In this document: in pieces, positions 36,109 through 44,253 of the stretch
How the letters are laid out: every line of letters begins with the position of its first letter
Position numbering within the stretch: position 1 is the first letter of the stretch
The notes under the pieces: generated by a model
What the model was told of the DNA's origin: nothing
Databases searched by the model: none
Seen by the model: the letters and a program-made list of their open reading frames with translations, nothing else
DNA from: Leptospira langatensis
GTDB taxonomy: Bacteria > Spirochaetota > Leptospiria > Leptospirales > Leptospiraceae
NCBI RefSeq assembly: GCF_004770615.1
Contig: NZ_RQER01000011.1
Location: 310,001 to 374,000 of the forward strand
DNA: 64,000 nucleotides
Direction of reading: 5' to 3'
Position numbers and translations under genes: made by a program

Positions 36109-37091
36109 ATGGAAAAGAAATTTGCGGATTGTAAGTAATTTAAAAGAAGAGTAAACGCTTTAACCGCTATTAGGTAAAAGAAAGCGGTAAGTATAGAAGC
36201 AAATAGGACGATCTTATTTGCATCGAGTATCTTCTGGGGTGTTAAGTTTTCGTTTGCTTCTCCTATCTTTGGCTTTTCGCTTAGCACTCCTTGATAATAA
36301 TTCCTTCCACCCAGTTGGATATTGAGAGCTCCTGCCAGTGCTGCTTCAGAAAGACCGGAATTCGGGCTTGGGTTCTTGCGACCGTCCCTGCGCAAAATGT
36401 GTAAGGAAAGAAGAGAGTGGAATCCGAGCAAACCGGAGGCAATGGAAAGAAGGGGGGCGGTAATCCGGGCCGGGATATAGTTCGCGAGATCGTCTACCTT
36501 CGCGGGGACCCATCCGAATCGAATATAGGTTTCATTCTTATAGCCAAACAGTGAGTCCAGGGTATTGATCGATCTATATAGGATCGCCAAAGCGGGACCT
36601 CCGATAGCAGCAAAGAATAAGGGAGCGGTAATCCCATCCACAAGATTTTCTCCAACGCTCTCTACAGTTGCTCGAACGATCTCCTCTTCCGAGAGCGATC
36701 CGGTATCCCTGCCTACGATCTTTCCTACTTTCTCTCTTGCCATTTCCACATTGCCCTCTGCAAGAGCATGATAGACTTCTTTGCTGTGATCTAGCAGGTC
36801 TTTCAGGGCTACACTAGTATATATTATAAAAATAGAAAGTGTATATTCTAAGAACGGATGTATTTCGGAAGAAAGCTGTAGTAGGCTCCATGGCAAGAAG
36901 AAGGATGCAGAATATACGATAAGCGAAGTGACGCAACCGGCTAGAAAGGGAGAAGGGATAGCGAGCCTGCTTATCCTCTCCAAGTATCTGGCGAATTTTC
37001 CCATAAGCCTCACAGGATGAGGAAATCCTTGCGGATCCCCAAGGCTTAGATCTAAAGCGAGGGAAATTGGGATCAGCCAAAAAGGATTCAT
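36105..37091 (-). CDS. cbiB: Adenosylcobinamide-phosphate synthase CbiB
   Basis: 328 residues, integral membrane enzyme joining aminopropanol phosphate to adenosylcobyric acid. Family signatures: DLSLGDPQGFPHPVRLMGK at the N-terminus, IVGRDTGSLSEEEIVRATVE and ENLVDGITAPLFFAAIGG in the centre, INTLDSLFGYKNETYIRFGW, and GLSEAALAGAL in the C-terminal part. About four to five membrane segments. The start shares one base with the stop of the cobD-cbiP fusion, which supplies both of its substrates. Confidence 0.96.
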   Translation of the reverse strand: MNPFWLIPISLALDLSLGDPQGFPHPVRLMGKFARYLERISRLAIPSPFLAGCVTSLIVYSASFFLPWSLLQLSSEIHPFLEYTLSIFIIYTSVALKDLLDHSKEVYHALAEGNVEMAREKVGKIVGRDTGSLSEEEIVRATVESVGENLVDGITAPLFFAAIGGPALAILYRSINTLDSLFGYKNETYIRFGWVPAKVDDLANYIPARITAPLLSIASGLLGFHSLLSLHILRRDGRKNPSPNSGLSEAALAGALNIQLGGRNYYQGVLSEKPKIGEANENLTPQKILDANKIVLFASILTAFFYLIAVKAFTLLLNYLQSANFFSI

Positions 37092-39688
37092 TAGATCCCG
37101 AGTATCCCATAGATCCGATTCATGTCCAAAGACTCTCTGACTTTCTTTGCTAAACGATCCAAGCTTGTCTCCAGTTCGTACTTGGCTTGGATCTTAGCGA
37201 GAGGTCTCTGTCCTTTCTTTTGGCGGATCCTATCTAAGAACCATCTTCTGAATTCGTCCTCGTCAAAGATCCCATGCAAATAGGTTCCCCAGATATTCTC
37301 AGACATTCCTTGGTGGCCGATCGCTGCTCCCATTGAATTTCGAAAAAGAGGTTTCAGGTCCGTATTCGTTTCAGTAACCCCGTGATGGATCTCATATCCG
37401 ATCACTTTTTTTCCGGAAGGAAGATGATTCCCTTCTGTCTGCTTTAGATATTTCTGTTTTTCTAAAAGGGTCCGGACTCGAATGAGGCCTAGGCCGGAGG
37501 CGGAGCCTCTGTCGCTCTCGATCTGATGTGGATCATGTACGGACTCTCCGAGCATCTGGTATCCACCGCAGATACCTACGATCTCCGTCCTTCCTTCTCT
37601 ATGAAAATTTAAAATTTCTTCGAAGATCCCGGACTCTTTAAGGTAATCCAGATCCGTGATCACATTCTTGCTTCCTGCGAGGATCAACACGTCCGGAGAA
37701 CCCAATTCTTCTTTTCTAGTTACGATCCTGACTCTTACATCCGGTTCTATCCTAAGCGCATCCAGATCCGTATGATTGGAAATCCTGGGTGTATCGATAA
37801 GAGCGATATCGATCCGGTCTCCAAGAGGAGAAGTATCGTTTAAGCTTCCTGATTTGAATTCCAAAGAATCCTCTTCCGGTAGCATCAGATTGTTTAAAAA
37901 GGGAACGATGCCGAAGACTTTCTTTCCTGTGGCTTCCTCGAGATATTCGATTCCCGGATCCAGAAGTTGCTTGATCCCTCGGAACCGATTGATGATAAAT
38001 CCTGCGACCAGTCTCCTTTCCCATTCGGCAAGGGTCTCCATGCTTCCTATGAATGAACCGAATACTCCTCCGTGATCAATATTACCGATCAATAATACTT
38101 TGGCCCTTGCATATTCGGCCATTCTCATATTGACTATATCTCTTTCTTTCAAATTTACTTCGGAGATCCCTCCGGCACCTTCTAAAACGACAAGGTCGAA
38201 TTCTTGGGATAGGGAATCGTAAGATTTCTTGACTTCCTCAAAAGCGTTCGCTTTGAATTTCATGTATTCTCGGAAATCCATCGCATCCACTGGTTTTCCG
38301 TTTAATATCACCTGAGAGTCCTTTTCGCTAGAAGGTTTGAGAAGGATCGGATTCATTCTATAATCGGCTCGTATTTTGCACGCCTGTGCTTGCAGTGCCT
38401 GTGCTCTTCCAATCTCTGCTCCGTCAAAGGTCACAAATGAATTCAATGCCATGTTCTGGGACTTGAAGGGCGCGACTTTTAGACCGTCCTGTGTGAAGAT
38501 CCTACAGAGTGCAGTGGTTAAAATGCTTTTTCCCACATTGGAAGCTGTCCCTTGCAGCATGAGTGCGGGTTTATTTGTATTTTTATGCCTTTCTTTGATC
38601 TTTTTCCCGAATACAATAGAGAATGCATCTATCAGTCTTGAATTCTCTTCGGGAGTTCTGACTGCGATCCGAATATAATGTTTATTTAAACCATCGAAAT
38701 TGTCACAATTCCGGACTCCGATCTTAAATTCCGTAAGTAGCTTGGAGGATATATACTCTGCACTTAAGCTTGTATCCAGTATTTCTAATAGAATAAAATT
38801 TGCATTGCTTTTATAAATTCTGAATGCGCCTAACTCTATGAGATCTTCTTCCAGGGAATTTTTCCAGGTTTGGACTTTTGCCTTGGTTTCCCTGAAAAAT
38901 TCTTTGTCCTTACCGGATCTTTCTAGAACGGAAGCGCTTAAGGTATTTAAATTCCAGTCGGGGATCTGTTCCGAGACGGACCTTGCAATCTTCGGAGATG
39001 CGATTAAGATCCCTAGCCTAAGTCCCGGAAGAGCAAGGATCTTGGTTAAAGACCATACGATCCCCATATTCTCCGTTCTGTGATGTCGAAAGGAGACTTC
39101 TTCTTTATTGAAATCTACAAAGGATTCATCTATTATAAAAAAGGAATTTGGATATCGCTTTGCAATCTCTAAGATACGTTCTCTATCTAATAACTTTCCG
39201 GTGGGATTGTTGGGATGACCTAAGATTATGATCCCGGACTTTCCCCCCTTATTCTTTAAGATCTCTTCCAAGGAATTGGGATCCAAATGGAATTCTTCTT
39301 CTTTTTTTAGTTCTATAGGATAAGTCGGTATCTTTGCAAGCTCGATCGCTTTTTTATAATCTAGATAAGAAGGAAGGGCGATTACTGCGAAGTCAAAGTC
39401 CTGGATTCTGGGAATTGCATAGATCAGCTCGGAGGCTCCATTGCCGAATGCAATTTCACTTTCGGGGATTTTCCAGAATTCCTGGATAGAGAGTCTCGTT
39501 CGGGAATACTTAGGATCCGGATAAGAGGCGAGATCGCTGATCTTAGAATGGATGAGGGGTCGTACCCAATCTGGAAAGCCAAGAGGATTTAAGTTGGCGG
39601 AGAAATCCAAGATCTCGGAAGGAGAAACTTCTGCTAGCTCCGCCATTCTCTCTAGATTACCCCCATGCACGGGTTCTTTTGCGCTCAA
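37091..39688 (-). CDS. cobD-cbiP: Fusion: threonine-phosphate decarboxylase (CobD-like) plus cobyric acid synthase (CbiP/CobQ)
   Basis: 865 residues. Residues 1 to about 360 are a PLP-dependent aminotransferase-fold decarboxylase: HGGNLERMAEL, LDFSANLNPLGFPDWV, ASYPDPKY, HPNNPTGK, IIDESFVDF, and PLP Lys216 in WSLTKILALPGLRLG. It should make aminopropanol phosphate from threonine phosphate. From about residue 370 follows a complete cobyric acid synthase: LMLQGTASNVGKSILTTALC (P-loop), APFKSQNMALNS, EGAGGISEVNL and a glutaminase domain with the nucleophile in GICGGYQMLG and the His in YEIHHG. The two normally separate enzymes feed CbiB, the next gene. No frameshift or stop lies between the parts. 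Confidence 0.95.
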   Translation of the reverse strand: MSAKEPVHGGNLERMAELAEVSPSEILDFSANLNPLGFPDWVRPLIHSKISDLASYPDPKYSRTRLSIQEFWKIPESEIAFGNGASELIYAIPRIQDFDFAVIALPSYLDYKKAIELAKIPTYPIELKKEEEFHLDPNSLEEILKNKGGKSGIIILGHPNNPTGKLLDRERILEIAKRYPNSFFIIDESFVDFNKEEVSFRHHRTENMGIVWSLTKILALPGLRLGILIASPKIARSVSEQIPDWNLNTLSASVLERSGKDKEFFRETKAKVQTWKNSLEEDLIELGAFRIYKSNANFILLEILDTSLSAEYISSKLLTEFKIGVRNCDNFDGLNKHYIRIAVRTPEENSRLIDAFSIVFGKKIKERHKNTNKPALMLQGTASNVGKSILTTALCRIFTQDGLKVAPFKSQNMALNSFVTFDGAEIGRAQALQAQACKIRADYRMNPILLKPSSEKDSQVILNGKPVDAMDFREYMKFKANAFEEVKKSYDSLSQEFDLVVLEGAGGISEVNLKERDIVNMRMAEYARAKVLLIGNIDHGGVFGSFIGSMETLAEWERRLVAGFIINRFRGIKQLLDPGIEYLEEATGKKVFGIVPFLNNLMLPEEDSLEFKSGSLNDTSPLGDRIDIALIDTPRISNHTDLDALRIEPDVRVRIVTRKEELGSPDVLILAGSKNVITDLDYLKESGIFEEILNFHREGRTEIVGICGGYQMLGESVHDPHQIESDRGSASGLGLIRVRTLLEKQKYLKQTEGNHLPSGKKVIGYEIHHGVTETNTDLKPLFRNSMGAAIGHQGMSENIWGTYLHGIFDEDEFRRWFLDRIRQKKGQRPLAKIQAKYELETSLDRLAKKVRESLDMNRIYGILGI

Positions 39689-40239
39689 GAGACCTTCTCC
39701 CGATTTGATTTTAAGAGGATGGGAATTCCGCTCACAAGGAAGTATGCTTCTTCAGAGAAATTTGCCAATGTTTGATTACAAATTCCTAATATATCTCTGT
39801 ACAATCGTCCAATTTTGTTTTCAGGTACGAGGCCCATTCCAACTTCGCTTGTGACTACGAAAATCGTTTTGGCATCTGAATTTCTCATGGAATTGCCCAG
39901 TTCTGTGCTCAATATCTGGACTGAGTCTTGGGTGATCTGCTCCCCATTTTTTTCGGCTCGATACATCAGATTATTGATCCATAGGCTTAGACAATCTAAT
40001 ACGACTACGGTTCTGGATCGCAATTGGGTGAAGGCATGGGCAACTTGGGTCTCTTCTTCTATCGTTTCCCATCCGATTCTTTCCTTCTTGTGTCTTTCTA
40101 TCCTCGAACTCATTTCATCGTCCAATCGAGGGCAGGTTGCAAGAAAGATTTTTGGACCTTCTTCTTTGCTAGCTTGCTCTATCGCAAACTTGCTTTTTCC
40201 GCTTCTGCATCCTCCTGAAATATAGATTATCCTGGCCAT
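39685..40239 (-). CDS. cobU: Adenosylcobinamide kinase / adenosylcobinamide-phosphate guanylyltransferase
   Basis: 184 residues. P-loop in IYISGGCRSGKSKFAIEQA, then KIFLATCPRLDDEMSSRIERH and VVLDCLSLWINNLM, the CobU/CobP signatures, with SEVGMGLVP. It phosphorylates adenosylcobinamide and transfers GMP to form AdoCbi-GDP in nucleotide-loop assembly. Overlaps the upstream phosphatase gene by 13 nt and the downstream fusion by 4 nt. Confidence 0.95.
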   Translation of the reverse strand: MARIIYISGGCRSGKSKFAIEQASKEEGPKIFLATCPRLDDEMSSRIERHKKERIGWETIEEETQVAHAFTQLRSRTVVVLDCLSLWINNLMYRAEKNGEQITQDSVQILSTELGNSMRNSDAKTIFVVTSEVGMGLVPENKIGRLYRDILGICNQTLANFSEEAYFLVSGIPILLKSNREKVS

Positions 40240-40856
40240 TCACATCTCCTTTGCAAGTTGGAGGGTACGATCTTGACCATACTCGCTTCCCCGTTTTGGT
40301 ATACCTCTAAGAAGACAATGGTTGAAGGAAGGATCCGGAATTTGAGATAGAAGGATGCCGGCATCCCCAAGAGCAAGCAGAGTAATAGGGATAGGATCCC
40401 TCCATGTGATAATATTAAGATATTCTTATGTTTAGAGGAAAGGACGATGTCTTTGAATTTTTCCGCTCTGGAAATAATCTCTCCAATGCTTTCTCCGTTT
40501 GGGAAGCGGAATCCTGGAGCGAAATTGGCCCATTCTGTAAGCTCGGCAAGATGACCTGTCCCGAGCTCCCGGAATGAGTATCCTTCCCAATCCCCAAAGT
40601 CGAATTCCTTTAGTTCGTCTTTATATTCCAGGGAAGGATCCCGATCGATTTGTAGAGATGCAAGGGTCTCTAAACATTGCTTAGCTGGGGATAAGAATAT
40701 TTTTCCTCCCAGAAACTGTGATGGAAGTTCTTTTCGTACTCTTTCTATTTCTAATAATCCTTCTGAAGACAGAGATACGTCCTTTTGTCCTATATAATGT
40801 CCCTGATAGACTCTGTCGATGCTTGCATGTCGTAAGAGGCAAAGACTTTTCTTCAT
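40227..40856 (-). CDS. Second histidine phosphatase of the cobalamin operon
   Basis: 209 residues, histidine phosphatase fold. The catalytic motif is CLLRHASID (RHA instead of the more usual RHG), with the substrate-pocket segment ELKEFDFGDWEGYSFREL typical of CobC-type enzymes, and the second His in ILILSHGGILSLL. One of the two phosphatases in the operon is probably alpha-ribazole phosphatase; this one has the more CobC-like central region. Overlaps cbiZ by 4 nt. Confidence 0.82.
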   Translation of the reverse strand: MKKSLCLLRHASIDRVYQGHYIGQKDVSLSSEGLLEIERVRKELPSQFLGGKIFLSPAKQCLETLASLQIDRDPSLEYKDELKEFDFGDWEGYSFRELGTGHLAELTEWANFAPGFRFPNGESIGEIISRAEKFKDIVLSSKHKNILILSHGGILSLLLCLLLGMPASFYLKFRILPSTIVFLEVYQNGEASMVKIVPSNLQRRCEWPG

Positions 40857-41560
40857 AAAAATGTCCTGCCAAGTGCATTATGATTTGTGAATGTAGATCT
40901 TCCGTGTTTCCAACTTCTGATCCCCGCTTGCACGCTTTGGAAGACAGCGGTTCCGATAAGATGTCCGAATATAGTATGCTTGCCCACATAATCGATCGCA
41001 TTACTTCGAGTTGGAGAAAGGATCCCGATGCAATCCGTTCCGGTCCCGGTTGCAAGACCTTCCCCGGCCTTACTTTGTATCTCAGCTTCTAATACTGCCA
41101 AGGTCCTTGCTTCCGTGGCAATAGAGACCGCTTCTAAGCTTGCTGAAAGAGTTAAGGACTCTGAGGTTTGCACTAGTACATTGATGGTCCCTATCTTTGG
41201 GGAAGGAGTGGGAAGATCGCCTACTCGAACAGAATTCCCGAGTCCCACCGTTGAGATGCAGCGAACATGGAATTCTTCCTTGCTTCGAATAACGACAGAA
41301 TGATCCAGGAGAGAAGCACTTGTCATGAAGCCCAGAACTTCTTCTCTTTCTCCTTTCTCCGCGAGGCGATTCCGATAAAACTCTTCCGGGATAATATTTG
41401 GTCCAAGATCGGAATTATTGACCCGGATCCAATATACCTTCTCGATAGATATCCAGCCTCCACCTACGATCGCCCAACTCAAAGCTGAATGAGTTTCTTT
41501 AAGAGGTAGCTCTAACCATTTCTCGGATACGAGTAAAGGGGAGTCTGAGAATGGATTCAA
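40853..41560 (-). CDS. cbiZ: Adenosylcobinamide amidohydrolase CbiZ
   Basis: 235 residues from a TTG at 41560, chosen because GAGG lies 8 nt upstream and the start overlaps the cbiA stop as TTGA, matching neighbouring junctions. A TTG 60 bp earlier would create a 64-bp overlap. Family signatures: SWAIVGGGW, GFMTSASLLD, TVGLGNSVRVGD, TINVLVQTSESLT and GTGTDCIGILSP. CbiZ cleaves the aminopropanol side chain of AdoCbi, or of pseudocobalamin in some lineages, to AdoCby, allowing salvage and remodelling of corrinoids with a different lower ligand. Its presence inside a de novo operon fits the riboswitch-controlled import gene downstream. Confidence 0.92.
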   Translation of the reverse strand: MNPFSDSPLLVSEKWLELPLKETHSALSWAIVGGGWISIEKVYWIRVNNSDLGPNIIPEEFYRNRLAEKGEREEVLGFMTSASLLDHSVVIRSKEEFHVRCISTVGLGNSVRVGDLPTPSPKIGTINVLVQTSESLTLSASLEAVSIATEARTLAVLEAEIQSKAGEGLATGTGTDCIGILSPTRSNAIDYVGKHTIFGHLIGTAVFQSVQAGIRSWKHGRSTFTNHNALGRTFL

Positions 41561-42936
41561 TTCTTGGACCTCATGCAGGCATTCACGAAATTTTCGGGAA
41601 TTGATGGATTGGATGCCCAATGTGCATGCACGTAAGAGCCTAGGATATTTCCATTTGTATATCCTTCCGGTGTGCTTAAGTCTGATTTACGCTTTCGTAT
41701 TTTATAAGAATATAATTCTTCTCTCTCTTCTTCTAGGACCAGATCGGAATATCTGAACTGATGTCCTCTGAAACGAGTACCTGCCTCTCCTAGGATCGTG
41801 CCTTTTTCGGTATGCACTTCTACATAGCCTAATGCTTTTAGTTTTGGTCCCATGATCGTCTTCCCAGGGATCAAACCAAGCATGGGATGAGAAACTCCTT
41901 GTAGATCTTGTATCTCTTCGGATAAATACATAAGTCCGCCACATTCTGCATAGATAGGCGCTCCCGAACCTGCTAGATCACGAATGTCTTTTAGTAGGTT
42001 TGTATTCTGAGATAGTGCAGGGGCGTGCAATTCCGGATATCCTCCGCCTAAATACAAACCATCTACCTCGGGGAGGAATTTGTCGTTTATCGGGGAGAAA
42101 TAGACTAATTCCGCACCGGATTCTTGCAATCTCCTCAGATTTTCTTCATAATAAAAATGGAATGCATTATCTTTGGCTACCCCGATCCTACACACGGATT
42201 GTTTGGTCACTCTTCCTTCTTCTTTTTGGAAGGAAAGAATAGGAGCTTTCCTTGCGATGGAAAGGATCTCATCTAGATCCAGATAGGATTCGCAAATATT
42301 TTTCCAGAAAGAAAGGCTTTCATTACTTAGGATCTTTGCAGTCGCGGAATGTAAGCCTAGATGTCTTTCCGGAAAAGATTGCTCGGGAAATTTCGGTATC
42401 CCTCCTAAAAGAGGAAATGGTTCCATTGCGGATTTAAGTACGGAAGTATGTCCTTCGCTTCCCACAAAGTTTGCGATAAACCCCTGGATCGGTACTTCTG
42501 GATCGTAGTTTAGAAGTCCCGACGAAATCGCTGCAAAGGTCCTTGCCATTCCGGAAGCATCGATTAACGCGATCACTGGCGCTTGCAGCCACTTGGCAAT
42601 TTCCGCCGTGGAGCCGATATCCGAATGTGGAGAATGTCCGTCGAATAATCCCATGACTCCTTCGATGATGGTTAGGTCGGAATCTCGTGATGCCTCTATG
42701 AAGCTAGAAAGCACGCTCTCTTTTCCCATCAACCATCCGTCCAGATTTTGGCAGCTTTTGCCTGTCGTATGGGAATGATATGTGGGATCTAAATAATCGG
42801 GTCCGCATTTAAATGCGGAGACCTTAATACCTCTTGCTTGAAATGCCTTGGTTAGTCCGACTACTAATGTGGTCTTTCCGGTCCCACTTCCGGTGCCTGA
42901 GATCAAAATGCGGGGAATATTCAATTCGTGTAACAT
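41557..42936 (-). CDS. cbiA: Cobyrinate a,c-diamide synthase
   Basis: 459 residues. P-loop ISGTGSGTGKTTLVVGL, FKCGPDYLDPTYH, EGVMGLFDG, and a glutaminase-like C-terminal domain with YLGGGYPELHA and YAECGGLMYLS (Cys nucleophile). Amidates the a and c carboxylates of cobyrinate using glutamine and ATP. Six bases after cobO and overlapping cbiZ by 4 nt. Confidence 0.96.
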   Translation of the reverse strand: MLHELNIPRILISGTGSGTGKTTLVVGLTKAFQARGIKVSAFKCGPDYLDPTYHSHTTGKSCQNLDGWLMGKESVLSSFIEASRDSDLTIIEGVMGLFDGHSPHSDIGSTAEIAKWLQAPVIALIDASGMARTFAAISSGLLNYDPEVPIQGFIANFVGSEGHTSVLKSAMEPFPLLGGIPKFPEQSFPERHLGLHSATAKILSNESLSFWKNICESYLDLDEILSIARKAPILSFQKEEGRVTKQSVCRIGVAKDNAFHFYYEENLRRLQESGAELVYFSPINDKFLPEVDGLYLGGGYPELHAPALSQNTNLLKDIRDLAGSGAPIYAECGGLMYLSEEIQDLQGVSHPMLGLIPGKTIMGPKLKALGYVEVHTEKGTILGEAGTRFRGHQFRYSDLVLEEEREELYSYKIRKRKSDLSTPEGYTNGNILGSYVHAHWASNPSIPENFVNACMRSKN

Positions 42937-42942
42937 ATTTCT

Positions 42943-43476
42943 CTAATAATCGATCCCGATCTGTGCGGGGATACCTTGTTCATGAGGATGCTTACGGGAT
43001 TCTATGAAGCTAACCAGATCCGCAATCTCTACGATATTTGCAGGACAATTCCGTCCGGTAATCACCACGTGTACATCCTCCGGTCTTTTTCTTAAAACCT
43101 GGAGGACTTCCTCTGACTCTAACCAACCATAATGAAATGCGTATGTGATCTCATCTAATATTATGATCTTATAATTTCCAGAGAGGATCATTTCGGCAGA
43201 TTTCTTCCAGGCTGCTCTTGCCGCTTCCTTGTCTCGGTCCAGATCGTCGCTTTCCCAGGTGAATCCTAAACCCATCACGTGAAATTCAAGGTCGGGAATG
43301 GTTCTTGCAAACTTTCGCTCTCCTGTTTCCCATTTTCCTTTTAGGAATTGCACGACACCGCACTTGATCCCTCTACCGAGTGCCCTGAATAGGATGCCTA
43401 GTGCTGCGGTAGTCTTTCCCTTCCCCGGTCCGGTATGGACTAAGATCATCCCTTTCTTCTTGGAACCGGAGCTCAT
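42943..43476 (-). CDS. cobO: Corrinoid adenosyltransferase (CobO/BtuR type)
   Basis: 177 residues. P-loop HTGPGKGKTTAALG, then VQFLKGKWETGE, ILDEITYAFHYGWL and VVITGRNCPANIVEIADLV, all CobO/CobA-type signatures. Transfers the 5'-deoxyadenosyl group from ATP to the reduced corrinoid cobalt. Overlaps cbiF by 4 nt. Confidence 0.96.
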   Translation of the reverse strand: MSSGSKKKGMILVHTGPGKGKTTAALGILFRALGRGIKCGVVQFLKGKWETGERKFARTIPDLEFHVMGLGFTWESDDLDRDKEAARAAWKKSAEMILSGNYKIIILDEITYAFHYGWLESEEVLQVLRKRPEDVHVVITGRNCPANIVEIADLVSFIESRKHPHEQGIPAQIGIDY

Positions 43477-44246
43477 TCGGATCTCTTTTCCTTTTTCGAT
43501 TTTCTGAATTTATGAGAAAAATCGGAGGCATACAATCTAGAATCCGCGAAATCATGACAGTCCAAGACCTTGCCGACGAATATGATCGCCGTGCTTGTGA
43601 TCTTTGCATCCTTCACTTTCGTCGTAATATCTTCTAATATACCTGTAATGATCTTTTGTTCGGGCCAGGTGGCTCTTTGCACTACTGCTACAGGACAATT
43701 TGCGCCGTAATGAGGAGTTAGTTCCTCGACTAATTTACGAATATGCAAAACACTTAGAAAGAAGACAAGGGTCGCACCTGTGGAGGCGAATACGGAAATT
43801 CTTTCCTTTTCAGGCATCGGGGTTCTCCCTTCCGCTCTTGTGATGACCACGGATTGAGATACTTCCGGAAGAGTGAGCTCTTTGCCCAACATGGCTGCTG
43901 CTGCAGTAAAAGAAGAGACTCCCGGAACGATCTCGTATGGGATCCTTAGCTCGTCTAATTTTCTCATTTGTTCCGCGGTAGATCCGAAGATGGAAGGATC
44001 TCCGGTATGTACTCTGGCAACGTCTTGGTCTTTTTCGTAAGCATCCTTCATGATGGAAATGATCTCTTCTAAGGTCATTTTAGAAGAATCTAATACAGTT
44101 GCATTTTGACCGGCCCTCTCTAAGACCCGAACGGGGACAAGAGAACCCGTGTATAGTATGATCGGACAGGTCTCTATTAGACGAGCCCCCTTGAGCGTGA
44201 TCAATTCCGGATCTCCCGGTCCGGCTCCGATAATATAAACTTTCAT
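43473..44246 (-). CDS. cbiF: Cobalt-precorrin-4 C11-methyltransferase
   Basis: 257 residues, SAM-dependent tetrapyrrole methylase. VYIIGAGPGDPELITLKG at the N-terminus, RVHTGDPSIFGSTAEQM, PGVSSFTAAAAMLGKELTLP and the VVITRAEGRTPMP segment identify CbiF/CobM. The last 25 residues are Lys-Arg rich. Gap of 7 bp after cbiH. Confidence 0.96.
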   Translation of the reverse strand: MKVYIIGAGPGDPELITLKGARLIETCPIILYTGSLVPVRVLERAGQNATVLDSSKMTLEEIISIMKDAYEKDQDVARVHTGDPSIFGSTAEQMRKLDELRIPYEIVPGVSSFTAAAAMLGKELTLPEVSQSVVITRAEGRTPMPEKERISVFASTGATLVFFLSVLHIRKLVEELTPHYGANCPVAVVQRATWPEQKIITGILEDITTKVKDAKITSTAIIFVGKVLDCHDFADSRLYASDFSHKFRKSKKEKRSE

Positions 44247-44253
44247 ATTGCTT

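Noticed and set aside
41561..41620. Upstream start for cbiZ (TTG at 41620)
   Set aside because: Would overlap cbiA by 64 bp and lacks a ribosome-binding site; the TTG at 41560 has GAGG at good spacing and a TTGA overlap.
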